NCBI GenBank assembly: GCA_004297335.1
Contig: SCUD01000171.1
Location: 31,103-95,102, forward strand
Reading direction: 5' to 3'
DNA length: 64,000 nt
DNA from: Gammaproteobacteria bacterium
Lineage (GTDB): Bacteria; Pseudomonadota; Gammaproteobacteria; Steroidobacterales; Steroidobacteraceae
Under the pieces are notes generated by a model. The model was not told the DNA's origin. It saw nothing but the letters and a program-made list of their open reading frames with translations, and ran no database searches. The first letter of the stretch is position 1, and each line of letters begins with the position of its first letter. Both the position numbers and the translations under genes were made by a program. Shown piece after piece: positions 31,056-39,878 of the stretch.

Positions 31056-31717
31056 AGCGCCCGAAGGTCGCAAGGCTCGGGCCGGCACAGCGGCGACGGT
31101 TGTTCGAACGGCTGCGCGCCGCCAACCCGACGCCGCGCGGTGAATTGCAGTACCGCACGCCCTACCAGCTGCTGGTCGCGGTCATCCTGTCGGCGCAGGC
31201 CACCGACCGCAGCGTCAATCTCGCGACGCGCAAGCTGTTCCCCATTGCCGGCACGCCGGCGCGCATGGTCGAACTGGGCGAGGCCGGGCTCGCGGAGTAC
31301 ATCCGCACGATCGGCCTGTGGCGCGCCAAGGCGCGGCACGTCGTCGCCATGAGCCGGTTGCTGCTCGAGCGCCACGGGGGCGAGGTGCCGCGCGAACGCG
31401 CCGCACTCGAGGCCCTGCCCGGAGTCGGGCGCAAGTCCGCCAACATCCTGCTGAATGTCGCCTTCGGCGAGTCGACGATCGCGGTCGACACCCACGTGTT
31501 CCGGGTCGCCAACCGGACCGGCCTGGCGCCCGGGCGCAACGTGCGCGAAGTCGAGGATGGCCTGCTGGCCGGCATCCCGGCCGAATTCCGCCGCGACGCT
31601 CACCACTGGCTGATCCTGCACGGGCGCCATGTCTGCACCGCGCGGCGGCCCGCCTGCGCGACCTGCCTGATCGCGGATCTCTGCCTTTATCCGGACAAGA
31701 CCGGTCCGGCGCGCTGA
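31052..31717 (+). CDS. nth: Endonuclease III
   Basis: 221 residues from the ATG at 31052, which overlaps the rnfB-like stop. The helix-hairpin-helix LPGVGRKSANILLN carries the catalytic Lys, and STIAVDTHVFRVANR carries the catalytic Asp. The C-terminal cluster motif C-x6-C-x2-C-x5-C (HVCTARRPACATCLIADLC) binds [4Fe-4S]. It removes oxidised pyrimidines from DNA and nicks the abasic site. Co-occurrence with an RnfB-like Fe-S carrier is notable because the enzyme needs its cluster for DNA binding. Confidence 0.96.
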   Translation: MKRPKVARLGPAQRRRLFERLRAANPTPRGELQYRTPYQLLVAVILSAQATDRSVNLATRKLFPIAGTPARMVELGEAGLAEYIRTIGLWRAKARHVVAMSRLLLERHGGEVPRERAALEALPGVGRKSANILLNVAFGESTIAVDTHVFRVANRTGLAPGRNVREVEDGLLAGIPAEFRRDAHHWLILHGRHVCTARRPACATCLIADLCLYPDKTGPAR

Positions 31718-31726
31718 CCGGAGCGC

Positions 31727-33484
31727 TCACCGCCGCGGCAGGTAGAGATCGGTCAAGGTGCCATCGAAGGCCTCGGCGGCGAAGGCGATGGTCTCGGACA
31801 GCGTCGGGTGCGGATGAATCGTCAGGCCAATGTCGGCGGCTTCCGCTCCCATCTCGATCGCGAGCGCCACTTCGGCGATCAGCTCGCCAGCGTTGCTGCC
31901 GACGATGCCGCCACCGACGATGCGCCGGGTATCGGGATCGAACAGCAGCCGGGTGAACCCGTCGTCGCGCCCGAGCGCGAGTGAGCGGCCGCTGGCGGCC
32001 CACGGGAAAACACCCTTGCCGAGCTTGCGGCCTGCCGCCTGCGCCTCGGTCTCGGTCACACCCACCCAGGCGATCTCCGGATCGGTGTAGGCAACCGACG
32101 GAATCACCCGTGCATCGAAGGCACGCTTGTGCCCGGCGATCACCTCGGCCGCGACCTTGCCCTCGTGGGCGGCCTTGTGAGCGAGCATCGGGCCGCCGGT
32201 GACATCGCCGATCGCCAGGATGTGCGCGAGGTTGGTGCGCTGCTGGCGGTCCACCGGGATGAAGCCGCGCGCATCCACGCGCAAGCCGGCCGCTTCCGCG
32301 CCGACCGCGCGGCCGTTCGGCACGCGTCCGACGGCGCACAGCACGCGGTCGAAGTCCTGCGGCGCGGGCGCGCCATCGCCGTCGAAAACGACCCGGAGAC
32401 CGGCATCCAGCGCCTCGATGCCGGCTACCTTCGTGCCGGTCAGGATCGAGGCGTAGCGCGCGCGCAGGCGCTTCTCCAGCGGGCGGACCAGGTCGCGGTC
32501 GCAGCCGGGGAGCAGTACTGGCGTCATCTCGACGACGCTGACCCGCGAACCCAGCGCGTCGTAGACACAGGCCATCTCCAGCCCGATGATGCCGCCGCCG
32601 ATCACCAGCAGCCGCGGCGGAATGTCGGCGAGTTCCAGCGCGCCGGTCGAATCGATTACCCGCGGATCCGCGGGCAGGCCCGGCAGCCGGACCGGCTCCG
32701 AACCGGCGGCAATGATGCAGTGCTCGAAACCGATGATGCGCGTCCCGCCGTTCGCATCCCGCAGTTCGAGGCGATGCGGGGCTACCAGCCGCCCCTCCCC
32801 GGCCAGGACCCGGACCCGGCGCTGTTTCGCCAGCGCCGCGAGGCCGGTCGTCAGGCGACCGACGACCGAATTCTTCCAGCTGCGCAGCGCATCGATGTCG
32901 ACCTGCGGCGCACCGAAGCGGATGCCATGCGCCGCCATCGCCGCGGCATCGGTGATGACGCGCGCCGCGTGCAGCAGAGCCTTCGACGGGATACAGCCGA
33001 CGTTCAGGCAAACGCCGCCGAGCTCGGCGTGCCGGTCCACGAGCACGACCTCGAGGCCGAGATCCGCGGCGCGGAACGCCGCCGTGTAGCCGCCCGGCCC
33101 CGCACCGAGCACCAGCAACTTCGTCGTCAGGTCCGCCGCCGGGATCACCACCGTGGCACCGGGCTCCGGCATCACGACCGTCTCGGCGTGCCGGGGCATG
33201 ACCATGGTCTCGGTCAGCGCCGGCACCCGCACCGTGTCACCACCTGTGCCGGCGATCATCGCGACCAGCGACCCTTTCGAGACGCGATCACCGCGCGCGA
33301 CGCAAACCTCCTGCACGACGCCCGCAGCCGTCGCCGGCACGTCCAGCGTCGCCTTGTCGGTCTCGAGGGTGATCAGCGGCGTCTCCGGCTCGATGTGGTC
33401 GCCGGGTGCGACCAGCACCTCGACGACCTCCACGTCGCTGAACTCGCCGAGGTCCGGCACTCGCTGCTCGATCAGGGTACTCAC
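31727..33484 (-). CDS. lpdA: Dihydrolipoyl dehydrogenase (E3) with N-terminal lipoyl domain
   Basis: 585 residues. A lipoyl domain at 1-80 carries the attachment Lys44 in LETDKATLDVP. A linker of four 9-residue repeats (residues 84-119) follows. The flavoprotein core has the FAD loop VLGAGPGGYTAAFRAADLG, the redox disulfide Cys159/Cys164 in GGVCLNVGCIPSK, the NAD loop IGGGIIGLEMACVYDALGS, and the C-terminal active-site HPHPTLSE. It reoxidises dihydrolipoamide of the pyruvate dehydrogenase complex. The stop of aceF overlaps its start by 4 bases. E3 enzymes with their own lipoyl domain occur in a subset of proteobacteria. Confidence 0.95.
   Translation of the reverse strand: MSTLIEQRVPDLGEFSDVEVVEVLVAPGDHIEPETPLITLETDKATLDVPATAAGVVQEVCVARGDRVSKGSLVAMIAGTGGDTVRVPALTETMVMPRHAETVVMPEPGATVVIPAADLTTKLLVLGAGPGGYTAAFRAADLGLEVVLVDRHAELGGVCLNVGCIPSKALLHAARVITDAAAMAAHGIRFGAPQVDIDALRSWKNSVVGRLTTGLAALAKQRRVRVLAGEGRLVAPHRLELRDANGGTRIIGFEHCIIAAGSEPVRLPGLPADPRVIDSTGALELADIPPRLLVIGGGIIGLEMACVYDALGSRVSVVEMTPVLLPGCDRDLVRPLEKRLRARYASILTGTKVAGIEALDAGLRVVFDGDGAPAPQDFDRVLCAVGRVPNGRAVGAEAAGLRVDARGFIPVDRQQRTNLAHILAIGDVTGGPMLAHKAAHEGKVAAEVIAGHKRAFDARVIPSVAYTDPEIAWVGVTETEAQAAGRKLGKGVFPWAASGRSLALGRDDGFTRLLFDPDTRRIVGGGIVGSNAGELIAEVALAIEMGAEAADIGLTIHPHPTLSETIAFAAEAFDGTLTDLYLPRR
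33128..33235 (-). repeat. Four 27-base (9-residue) tandem repeats in the lpdA linker
   Basis: The linker between lipoyl domain and E3 core reads as four consecutive 9-residue units: TVRVPALTE, TMVMPRHAE, TVVMPEPGA and TVVIPAADL. All share T-x-x-[VMI]-P. The exact 9-residue period suggests expansion of a 27-base unit, since diverged at the DNA level. Confidence 0.75.
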
Positions 33485-34710
33485 GGTACGGCCTCCACCA
33501 GCCCATGCGGCTCGCCGAGCGCGCCGGCCAGTGCGACGATGAAGCGCACGGCCTCGGCCCCGTCGATGACACGGTGATCGTAGGACAAGGACAGCGGCAG
33601 CATCAGGCGCGGCTCGAATCGCCCATCCCGCCAGACCGGACGCATCTGCGCGCGCGAGACTCCGAGGATCGCGACCTCCGGCGCATTGACGATCGGCGTG
33701 AAGGAGGTGCCACCGATGCCGCCGAGGCTCGAGATCGTGAAGCAGCCTCCCTGCATCTCGGCCGCCTCCAGCTTGCCCTCGCGGGCCTTCGCCGCGAGGC
33801 GCGCGAGTTCCCGCGCGAGCTCATAGATGTCCTTGCGGTCGGCATCGCGGATCACCGGTACGACGAGACCACCCGGTGTATCCGCCGCAAAGCCGAGGTG
33901 CAGGTACTTCTTCAGCACGAGACTGGTGCCGGCGGTATCCAGCGAAGCGACGAAGTTCGGGAACCGGGCGAGTACGCGCGCACAGGCGCGCGCGACGAAG
34001 GCCAGTGGCGTGAGCTTGATGCCGAGGGCCTCGGCCTGAGCGCGGAGCCGGCCGCGCAGCGCCTCGAGCTCGGTGATGTCCGCCTCCTCGTGCTGCGTGA
34101 CGTGCGGCACGTTGATCCAGCTGGCCTGCAGCCGTGGGCCGGCAATCCGGCGGATCCGGGCGAGCGGCTGCACTTCCACCGGACCGAAAGCGGCGAAGTC
34201 GACCTGCGGGACACGGGGCAGCGCCGCGACCGGCGCCGGCGCTGCCAGCGTCTGCTTGACCCAGGCCTTGACGTCCTCGGCGGTGATCCGGCCCTTGCCG
34301 CCGCTGCCGCTGACGCGGCTGAGATCGACACCGAGTTCGCGCGCGAGCCGCCGCACGGCCGGACCGGCGTGGGCAGCGACCGACACCGGGAGCGGCTCGG
34401 CCGGCTTCGCGGGCACGCTGGGCGGCTCCGCGGCAGGGGCCGCCGGCACGTCGGCCGGGGCCATCGCAGCGGTCGTCTCGAGCACGAGAATGGCATCGCC
34501 CCTGGACACCCGCGCGCCGCGCGCGACCCGCAGCTCGACCACGCGGCCGGCCGCGGTCGCCGGCACGTCCATCGTCGCCTTGTCGGTCTCCAGCGTGATC
34601 AGCGGCGCCTCGACCGTGACCGGGTCCCCGGGCGCGACCAGCACCTCGACGACCTCGACGTCGCTGAAGTCGCCGATATCGGGCACTGTGAGCGTGATAC
34701 GTTCGCCCAT
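33481..34710 (-). CDS. aceF: Dihydrolipoyllysine acetyltransferase (E2) of pyruvate dehydrogenase
   Basis: 409 residues with a single lipoyl domain (Lys44 in LETDKATMDVP). A peripheral-subunit-binding domain around residues 125-160 (AVRRLARELGVDLSRVSGSG) follows, then the catalytic domain ending with SYDHRVIDG, giving His379 and Asp383. E. coli AceF has three lipoyl domains, so this is the short form. It transfers acetyl groups from the E1-bound intermediate to CoA. The lipoyl domain is nearly identical to that on LpdA, pointing to duplication. It starts 6 bases after the aceE stop. Confidence 0.95.
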   Translation of the reverse strand: MGERITLTVPDIGDFSDVEVVEVLVAPGDPVTVEAPLITLETDKATMDVPATAAGRVVELRVARGARVSRGDAILVLETTAAMAPADVPAAPAAEPPSVPAKPAEPLPVSVAAHAGPAVRRLARELGVDLSRVSGSGGKGRITAEDVKAWVKQTLAAPAPVAALPRVPQVDFAAFGPVEVQPLARIRRIAGPRLQASWINVPHVTQHEEADITELEALRGRLRAQAEALGIKLTPLAFVARACARVLARFPNFVASLDTAGTSLVLKKYLHLGFAADTPGGLVVPVIRDADRKDIYELARELARLAAKAREGKLEAAEMQGGCFTISSLGGIGGTSFTPIVNAPEVAILGVSRAQMRPVWRDGRFEPRLMLPLSLSYDHRVIDGAEAVRFIVALAGALGEPHGLVEAVP

Positions 34711-34716
34711 CGCCGC

Positions 34717-37380
34717 TCAGCTGGCCAGCGGATCCGGCTTGGCCGGATCGAGGCCGAATTCGCCGATCGCCCGGCTCACCGTCGCCGTGTCGATCCGGCC
34801 CTCGTCGGCGAGTGCCTTGAGCGCGGCGAGCGCGATCCAGTGCCGGTCCACTTCGAAGAAGCCACGCAGCGCCGCACGCGAATCACTGCGCCCGAAACCG
34901 TCAGTACCGAGCGTCACATAGCGCCCGGGGACCCACTGGCGGATCTGGTCGGCGACCGTCTTGATGTAGTCGCTGGCGGCGATGAACGGCCCGCCTCGAT
35001 CGCCGAGGCACTGGCGCACCCACGGCGGCGCCACCGGCGCAGCCGGATCGAGCAGCGCGCGGCGTTCCACCGCCAGCGCCTCGCGCCGCAGCTCCGAGAA
35101 GCTGGTGACGCTGAAGACGTCGGCGGGCACGCCGAAGCGCGACTCCAGCAGCAGGGCGGCGGCCAGCACCTCGCGCAGGATCGTGCCGGAGCCGAGCAGC
35201 GTCGCCCGCACGGTGCCGCGCCCGCCGATGTGCAGCAGGTACATGCCCCGCAGGATCCCCTGCTCCACGCCCTTCGGCATCGCCGGCTGCGCGTAGTTCT
35301 CGTTCATGCAGGTCACGTAGTAGAAGACGCGCTCCTGCTCCGCATACATGCGCCGCAGGCCGTCCTGCATGATCACCGCGAGTTCGTAGGCAAAGCAGGG
35401 ATCGTAGGCCACGCAGTTCGGGATCACCGACGCCAGCAGGTGGCTGTGGCCGTCCTGGTGCTGCAGGCCCTCGCCGGCGAGCGTCGTGCGCCCGGCGGTC
35501 GCGCCGATCAGGAAGCCGCGTACCTGCAGGTCGCCGGCCGCCCAGGCGAAGTCGCCGACGCGCTGGAAGCCGAACATCGAGTAGAAGATGTAGATTGGGA
35601 TCATCTGGATCCCGTGGTTCGCGTAGGCGCTGCCGGCCGCCATCCACGAGCAGAATGCACCGGCCTCGTTGATGCCTTCCTCGAGGATCTGGCCCTTGCG
35701 GTCCTCGCGGTAGTACATCAGCTGGTCGGCGTCCTGCGGCGTGTACAGCTGGCCCATCGAGGAGTAGATACCGACCTGCCGGAACAGCCCCTCCATGCCG
35801 AAGGTACGCGCCTCGTCGGGCACGATCGGCACGACGTGACTGCCGATGTTGCGATCGCGCAGCAGCTGGGTCAGGATCCGCACCAGCGCCATCGTCGTCG
35901 AGATCTCGCGGCCCTCGCTGCCGTCCAGCAGCGCCTTGAAGGTCTCGAGCGGCGGTATCACCAGCGCCGGCGCCGCGCTGCGGCGCACCGGCAGCGAGCC
36001 GCCGAGCGCCTTGCGGCGCGCGCGCAGGTACTGCATCTCGACGCTGGTCTCGCCGGGACGGAAGAACGGCAGGCGGGTGATGTCCTCGTCCGGCACCGGG
36101 ATGTTGAAGCGATCGCGGAAGGCCCGCAATGCCTCATCGTCCAGCTTCTTCTGCTGGTGCGTGACGTTCATCGCCTCGCCGGCCTTGCCCATGCCGTAGC
36201 CCTTGACGGTCTTGGCCAGGATCACCGTCGGCCGGCCCTGGTGCGCGACCGCGGCCGCATAGGCATTCCAGACCTTCTGCGGGTCATGGCCGCCGCGGTT
36301 CAGGAGCCAGATCTCGTCGTCCGACAGGTTGGCGACCATGGCCCGCAGTTCGGGATAGCGGCCGAAGAAATGCTCGCGGGTGTAGGCGCCGCCCTTGGCC
36401 TTGAAGTTCTGGTACTCGCCATCGACTGCCTCCTCCATGCGGCGGCGCAGCAGGCCGGTCGCGTCGCGCGCGAGCAGCGGATCCCAGCGGTAGCCCCAGA
36501 GCACCTTGATCACGTTCCAGCCGGCGCCGAGGAACGCCGCCTCGAGCTCCTGGATGATCTTGCCATTGCCACGCACCGGGCCATCCAGGCGCTGCAGGTT
36601 GCAGTTGATCACGAAGATCAGGTTGTCGAGCTTCTCACGCACCGGCATCGTCAGCGCGCCCATCGACTCCGGCTCGTCCATCTCGCCGTCGCCGAGGAAG
36701 CACCAGACCTTCTGGTCCGAGGGCTCGACCAGCCCGCGATGCTCCAGGTAACGGATGAAGCGCGCCTGCATGATCGCCTGCAGTGGCCCGAGCCCCATCG
36801 ACACGGTCGGGAACTGCCAGAATGCAGGCATCAGCCACGGATGCGGGTACGAGGACAGACCCTTGCCGCCGACCTCCTGGCGGAAATGCCGCAACTGCTC
36901 TTCCGTCAGCCGCCCCTCCAGGTAGGCGCGGGCGTAGATGCCGGGACTGGCATGGCCCTGCAGGAACACCAGGTCGCCGCGATGCGTCGCCGACGGCGCG
37001 CGCCAGAAGTGGTTGAAACCAACCTCGCAGAGGGTCGCGCAGGAAGCATAGGTCGCGATGTGACCGCCATACTCGGTGCTCATCCGGTTCGCATGCACGA
37101 CCATCGCTACCGCGTTCCAGCGGATCAGCGCCTCGAGCCGCCGCTCGACCGTGCGATCCCCCGGATAGGGACGCTCGCGCTCGCCATGGATCGTGTTCAG
37201 GTAGGCTGTGTTGGCCCGGTAGGGCAGGTATGCGCCCGAGCGGCGCGCGTGGTCGATCAGCCGGTCGAGCAGGAAGTGCGCGCGCTCGGGACCGTGGGCC
37301 TTCAGCACCGAGTCGATGGACTCGAGCCACTCGGCGGTTTCCTGCGGATCGACGTCGCTGGCGTCGGGAACATCGGCCAT
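34717..37380 (-). CDS. aceE: Pyruvate dehydrogenase E1 component, homodimeric type
   Basis: 887 residues, the same length as E. coli AceE. The thiamine diphosphate motif is GDGEMDEPESMGAL leading to the NCNLQRLDGPVRGN region. The N-terminal WLESIDSVLKAHGPERAHFL and LPYRANTAYLNTI are typical of the homodimeric E1. It decarboxylates pyruvate and reductively acetylates E2. The ATG at 37380 has GGAGTG upstream; the longer frame to 37800 is shadow of pyrC. It is the first gene of the aceE-aceF-lpdA operon and is divergent from pyrC. Confidence 0.97.
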   Translation of the reverse strand: MADVPDASDVDPQETAEWLESIDSVLKAHGPERAHFLLDRLIDHARRSGAYLPYRANTAYLNTIHGERERPYPGDRTVERRLEALIRWNAVAMVVHANRMSTEYGGHIATYASCATLCEVGFNHFWRAPSATHRGDLVFLQGHASPGIYARAYLEGRLTEEQLRHFRQEVGGKGLSSYPHPWLMPAFWQFPTVSMGLGPLQAIMQARFIRYLEHRGLVEPSDQKVWCFLGDGEMDEPESMGALTMPVREKLDNLIFVINCNLQRLDGPVRGNGKIIQELEAAFLGAGWNVIKVLWGYRWDPLLARDATGLLRRRMEEAVDGEYQNFKAKGGAYTREHFFGRYPELRAMVANLSDDEIWLLNRGGHDPQKVWNAYAAAVAHQGRPTVILAKTVKGYGMGKAGEAMNVTHQQKKLDDEALRAFRDRFNIPVPDEDITRLPFFRPGETSVEMQYLRARRKALGGSLPVRRSAAPALVIPPLETFKALLDGSEGREISTTMALVRILTQLLRDRNIGSHVVPIVPDEARTFGMEGLFRQVGIYSSMGQLYTPQDADQLMYYREDRKGQILEEGINEAGAFCSWMAAGSAYANHGIQMIPIYIFYSMFGFQRVGDFAWAAGDLQVRGFLIGATAGRTTLAGEGLQHQDGHSHLLASVIPNCVAYDPCFAYELAVIMQDGLRRMYAEQERVFYYVTCMNENYAQPAMPKGVEQGILRGMYLLHIGGRGTVRATLLGSGTILREVLAAALLLESRFGVPADVFSVTSFSELRREALAVERRALLDPAAPVAPPWVRQCLGDRGGPFIAASDYIKTVADQIRQWVPGRYVTLGTDGFGRSDSRAALRGFFEVDRHWIALAALKALADEGRIDTATVSRAIGEFGLDPAKPDPLAS

Positions 37381-37418
37381 CAATGACACTCCGCTGGTCG
37401 GCCTGGCGGCCGGGCCGT

Positions 37419-37424
37419 TATGAT
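37419..37424 (+). promoter_or_regulatory. Possible -10 element for pyrC
   Basis: TATGAT in the 96-base gap between the divergent aceE and pyrC genes would start transcription near 37431. No good -35 is seen at 17 bases, so confidence is low. Confidence 0.3.
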
Positions 37425-37476
37425 CCGGTTTGCAATGCCCAGGGGTCAAGGTCGGTGACAGGTGGCGGGAACAGAG

Positions 37477-38526
37477 ATGCAGACACTGACAATCACCCGC
37501 CCCGATGACTGGCACCTGCACCTGCGCGATGGTCCGCTGCTCGGCGCTGTCGCCGGTTTCAGCGCGCGCCGCTTCGCCCGCGCGCTGGTGATGCCGAATC
37601 TCCGGCCGCCGGTCACGACGGTGGCGCTGGCCGCCGCTTATCGCCAGCGCATCCTGGCCGCACTGCCGCCCGGAACGAACTTCAGGCCGCTGATGACCCT
37701 GTACCTGACCGACGCCACGGCACCGGCCGAGATCGACCGGGTCCGGGCCAGTGGCTTCGTCCACGGCGTCAAGTGCTACCCCGCCGGTGCGACCACCCAC
37801 GCGGAAGCCGGGGTCACCTCACTGGCACACTGCCGCGCGGTGTTCGAGCGGATGGAGGAACTGGGCGTCGTGCTGCAGCTGCATGGCGAGGCGACCGATC
37901 CCGCCGTCGACCCCTACGATCGCGAGAGCGTGTTCCTCGAACGCGAGCTCGAGCCGCTGCTGCAGCGGCACCCGCGGCTGCGGGTCGTGCTCGAGCACGT
38001 GACCACGCGCGCCGGCGTCGGCTTCGTCCGCGCGCAGGGCGACCGGGTCGCCGCGACGCTGACGCCGCAGCACCTGCTGCTGAACCGCGCGGCGATGTTC
38101 GCCGGCGGCCTGCGCCCGCACCTGTACTGCCTGCCGCTGCTGAAGCGCGAACCCGACCGGGTGGCCCTGGCCGAGGCTGCGACCGGCGGCGAGCCGCGCT
38201 TCTTTCTCGGCACGGACAGCGCCCCGCACGCGCGCCGGGCCAAGGAGTCCGCCTGCGGCTGCGCCGGCGTGTTCTCCGCGCACGCGGGCCTCGAGCTGTA
38301 TGCCGAGGTCTTCGCACAGGCCGGCCGGCTCGGACGGCTCGAGGCCTTCGCCAGCTTCCACGGCGCGGATTTCTACGGCCTGCCCCGCAACCAGACGCGG
38401 ATCACGCTGGTCCGCGACCCGTGGCCGGTGCCCGCCAGCTATCCCTGCGGCGACGACGAGCTCGTGCCGCTCGGCGCCGGCGAGCGCCTGGCCTGGCGGC
38501 TGCTGGAAGCGGAGGCCACGCCATGA
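37477..38526 (+). CDS. pyrC: Dihydroorotase
   Basis: 349 residues from the ATG at 37477, preceded by GGCGGGA; a GTG at 37462 is an alternative start. Metal ligands are His13 and His15 in [12 protein letters not shown]. Lys99 in [13 protein letters not shown] is the carbamylated lysine, and the catalytic Asp lies in LGTDSAPH. This is the class II (E. coli-type) enzyme that closes carbamoyl aspartate to dihydroorotate in pyrimidine synthesis. Its stop overlaps the rnt start (ATGA). Confidence 0.96.
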   Translation: MQTLTITRPDDWHLHLRDGPLLGAVAGFSARRFARALVMPNLRPPVTTVALAAAYRQRILAALPPGTNFRPLMTLYLTDATAPAEIDRVRASGFVHGVKCYPAGATTHAEAGVTSLAHCRAVFERMEELGVVLQLHGEATDPAVDPYDRESVFLERELEPLLQRHPRLRVVLEHVTTRAGVGFVRAQGDRVAATLTPQHLLLNRAAMFAGGLRPHLYCLPLLKREPDRVALAEAATGGEPRFFLGTDSAPHARRAKESACGCAGVFSAHAGLELYAEVFAQAGRLGRLEAFASFHGADFYGLPRNQTRITLVRDPWPVPASYPCGDDELVPLGAGERLAWRLLEAEATP

Positions 38527-39218
38527 GCGCGCCGGCGATGCGCGACCGCTTCCGCGGCTTCCTGCCGGTCGTCGTCGACGTCGAGACCGGCGGGTTCAAC
38601 GCGGGAACCGATGCGCTGCTCGAGATCGCAATCGTGCTGCTGCGCCTCGATGTGAACGGCACGCTGCTACGGGCGCGCACGCTGCGCGAGCACGTGCGGC
38701 CGTTTCCCGGCGCCCGCCTCGACGAGGCCTCGCTGGCCGTCAACGGCATCGATCCATGGCATCCGCTGCGGATCGCCGTGAACGAAGCGGATGCGCTCGG
38801 CAATCTCTTCCGCGAGGTACGCCAGGCAGTGCGGGAGCAGGACTGCACGCGGGCGATCCTGGTCGGGCACAACGCGGCCTTCGACCTGGCATTCCTCAAT
38901 GCCGCGGTCGCACGCGCGGGCATCCGGCGCAACCCGTTCCATCCGTTCTCGAGCTTCGATACCGCGACGCTGGCCGGCGTCGCCTTTGGCCAGACCGTGT
39001 TGTCGCGCGCGATCCAGGCCGCCGGCCTCGCGTGGGACGCGCGCGAGGCCCATTCAGCGATCTACGACGCCGAGCGCACCGCCGACCTGTTCTGCGCGGT
39101 CTGCAACCAGTTCCGGCCACTGTACGCCATGGCGTCCAGCCGCCTGTCGGGGGTGCCGGATGAGGATCCGGGCAATCCGCTGCTGGAGCCGCAGCGCGAG
39201 GAACCGGAACCGTCCTAG
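38523..39218 (+). CDS. rnt: Ribonuclease T
   Basis: 231 residues. The DEDDh exonuclease motifs are [15 protein letters not shown] (Asp, Glu), [12 protein letters not shown] (Asp) and [14 protein letters not shown] (His, Asp). [15 protein letters not shown] is RNase T-specific. It trims 3' ends of tRNA and other stable RNAs. The start overlaps the pyrC stop by 4 bases, and the 3' end overlaps the convergent grxD by 4 bases. Confidence 0.95.
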   Translation: MSAPAMRDRFRGFLPVVVDVETGGFNAGTDALLEIAIVLLRLDVNGTLLRARTLREHVRPFPGARLDEASLAVNGIDPWHPLRIAVNEADALGNLFREVRQAVREQDCTRAILVGHNAAFDLAFLNAAVARAGIRRNPFHPFSSFDTATLAGVAFGQTVLSRAIQAAGLAWDAREAHSAIYDAERTADLFCAVCNQFRPLYAMASSRLSGVPDEDPGNPLLEPQREEPEPS

Positions 39219-39547
39219 GCGGCGATCGCGCCCGCGTCGGCCAGCAGTTTCTGCAGCTCGCCGGAACGGTACATCCCGACGACGATATCGCAGCCACCGA
39301 CCAGTTCGCCGTTGATGTAGAGCTGCGGGTAGGTCGGCCAGTTGGAGTACACCTTCAGCGCCTCGCGCAGCTCAGGCTCCTCGAAGATGTTCACGTGCCG
39401 GAAATCGGCGTTGCAGCCGCGCAGCGCCGCGGCGGTCTGCGCTGAAAATCCGCACTGCGGGAAATCGGGCGTGCCCTTCATGAACAGCACCACCGGTGCC
39501 GCGTCGAGTTGCTCGCGGATCCGCCGGGTCATCGCTTCGTCCGTCAT
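39215..39547 (-). CDS. grxD: Monothiol glutaredoxin GrxD
   Basis: 110 residues. The monothiol active site CGFS is at Cys32 in [34 protein letters not shown] provides the glutathione-binding elements. GrxD binds a [2Fe-2S] cluster with glutathione and takes part in iron-sulfur trafficking. The ATG at 39547 is supported by the family N-terminus; the upstream extension is GC-rich and unlike any glutaredoxin. The region upstream contains two long palindromes. Confidence 0.95.
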   Translation of the reverse strand: MTDEAMTRRIREQLDAAPVVLFMKGTPDFPQCGFSAQTAAALRGCNADFRHVNIFEEPELREALKVYSNWPTYPQLYINGELVGGCDIVVGMYRSGELQKLLADAGAIAA

Positions 39548-39649
39548 GTTCCTGCTCCAGGGTTCGCGGCTCCGCCTGCCGGAGCCGCCGGCCGCCATCC
39601 TGGCGGCGCGGTCGATTATGCGGGCCGGGGCGCCCGCTCGCAATCTCCG

Positions 39650-39762
39650 CAACATGTGCTGCGGCCCGTGCGAGGCAGCCGGGGGCCCGCGCGCTCGTGC
39701 CGCCCGAACTTACGCACTCGCGCACGGGCCCCCGGCTGCCTCGCTCGGGCCGAGTGATGTTG
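39650..39762. repeat. Long imperfect palindrome A (20-bp perfect central stem)
   Basis: Bases 39670-39689 pair perfectly with 39725-39744. After a single T-T mismatch the stem continues with 39662-39668 against 39746-39752, and an outer CAACAT (39650-39655) faces ATGTTG (39757-39762). Towards the loop, GCGC and GTGC blocks pair with 39720-39723 and 39714-39717. There is no T-run. It resembles a large extragenic palindrome rather than a simple terminator. Confidence 0.85.
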
Positions 39763-39780
39763 TGGCTGGGCCGCGGCAAT

Positions 39781-39853
39781 GCGGGCGTGCCGGGGTGGCG
39801 GGAACGTCGCGAGCGCGCGCGAGTGATGTTCCCGCCACCCCGGCACGCCCCGC
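39781..39853. repeat. Long palindrome B (23-bp perfect stem)
   Basis: Bases 39783-39805 are perfectly complementary to 39828-39850, with a 22-base loop that itself contains TCGCG/CGCGA. Outer GC/GC pairs extend the stem after a one-base bulge. The stem sequence is unrelated to palindrome A. The ten-base word GAGTGATGTT occurs in both (39752-39761 and 39821-39830). Confidence 0.88.
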
Positions 39854-39878
39854 GATGACAGGTGTACGGTGGCCGCAG

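Larger units (their letters stand above)
39548..39878. other. 331-base intergenic region with two long palindromes
   Basis: No gene is seen between grxD and the GGDEF-EAL gene, both on the minus strand. Two adjacent, unrelated palindromes occupy 39650-39853. The first 100 bases (39548-39649) hold only GC-rich sequence that would be the grxD leader; no clear promoter is recognised there. Short open frames crossing the region have no family resemblance. Confidence 0.8.

Noticed and set aside
33505..37386. A 1,293-codon plus-strand open frame across aceE and aceF
   Set aside because: It is antisense to well-identified pyruvate dehydrogenase genes and has the same His/Arg/Asp-rich shadow composition, with no recognisable domain.
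39650..39853. Possible CRISPR array
   Set aside because: There are only two palindromes with unrelated stems and no regular repeat-spacer pattern.
39496..39858. Short open frames through the palindromic region that might be a small gene
   Set aside because: The translations are Arg/Pro/Ala-rich without motifs, and the region is dominated by two inverted repeats. No ribosome binding site fits.
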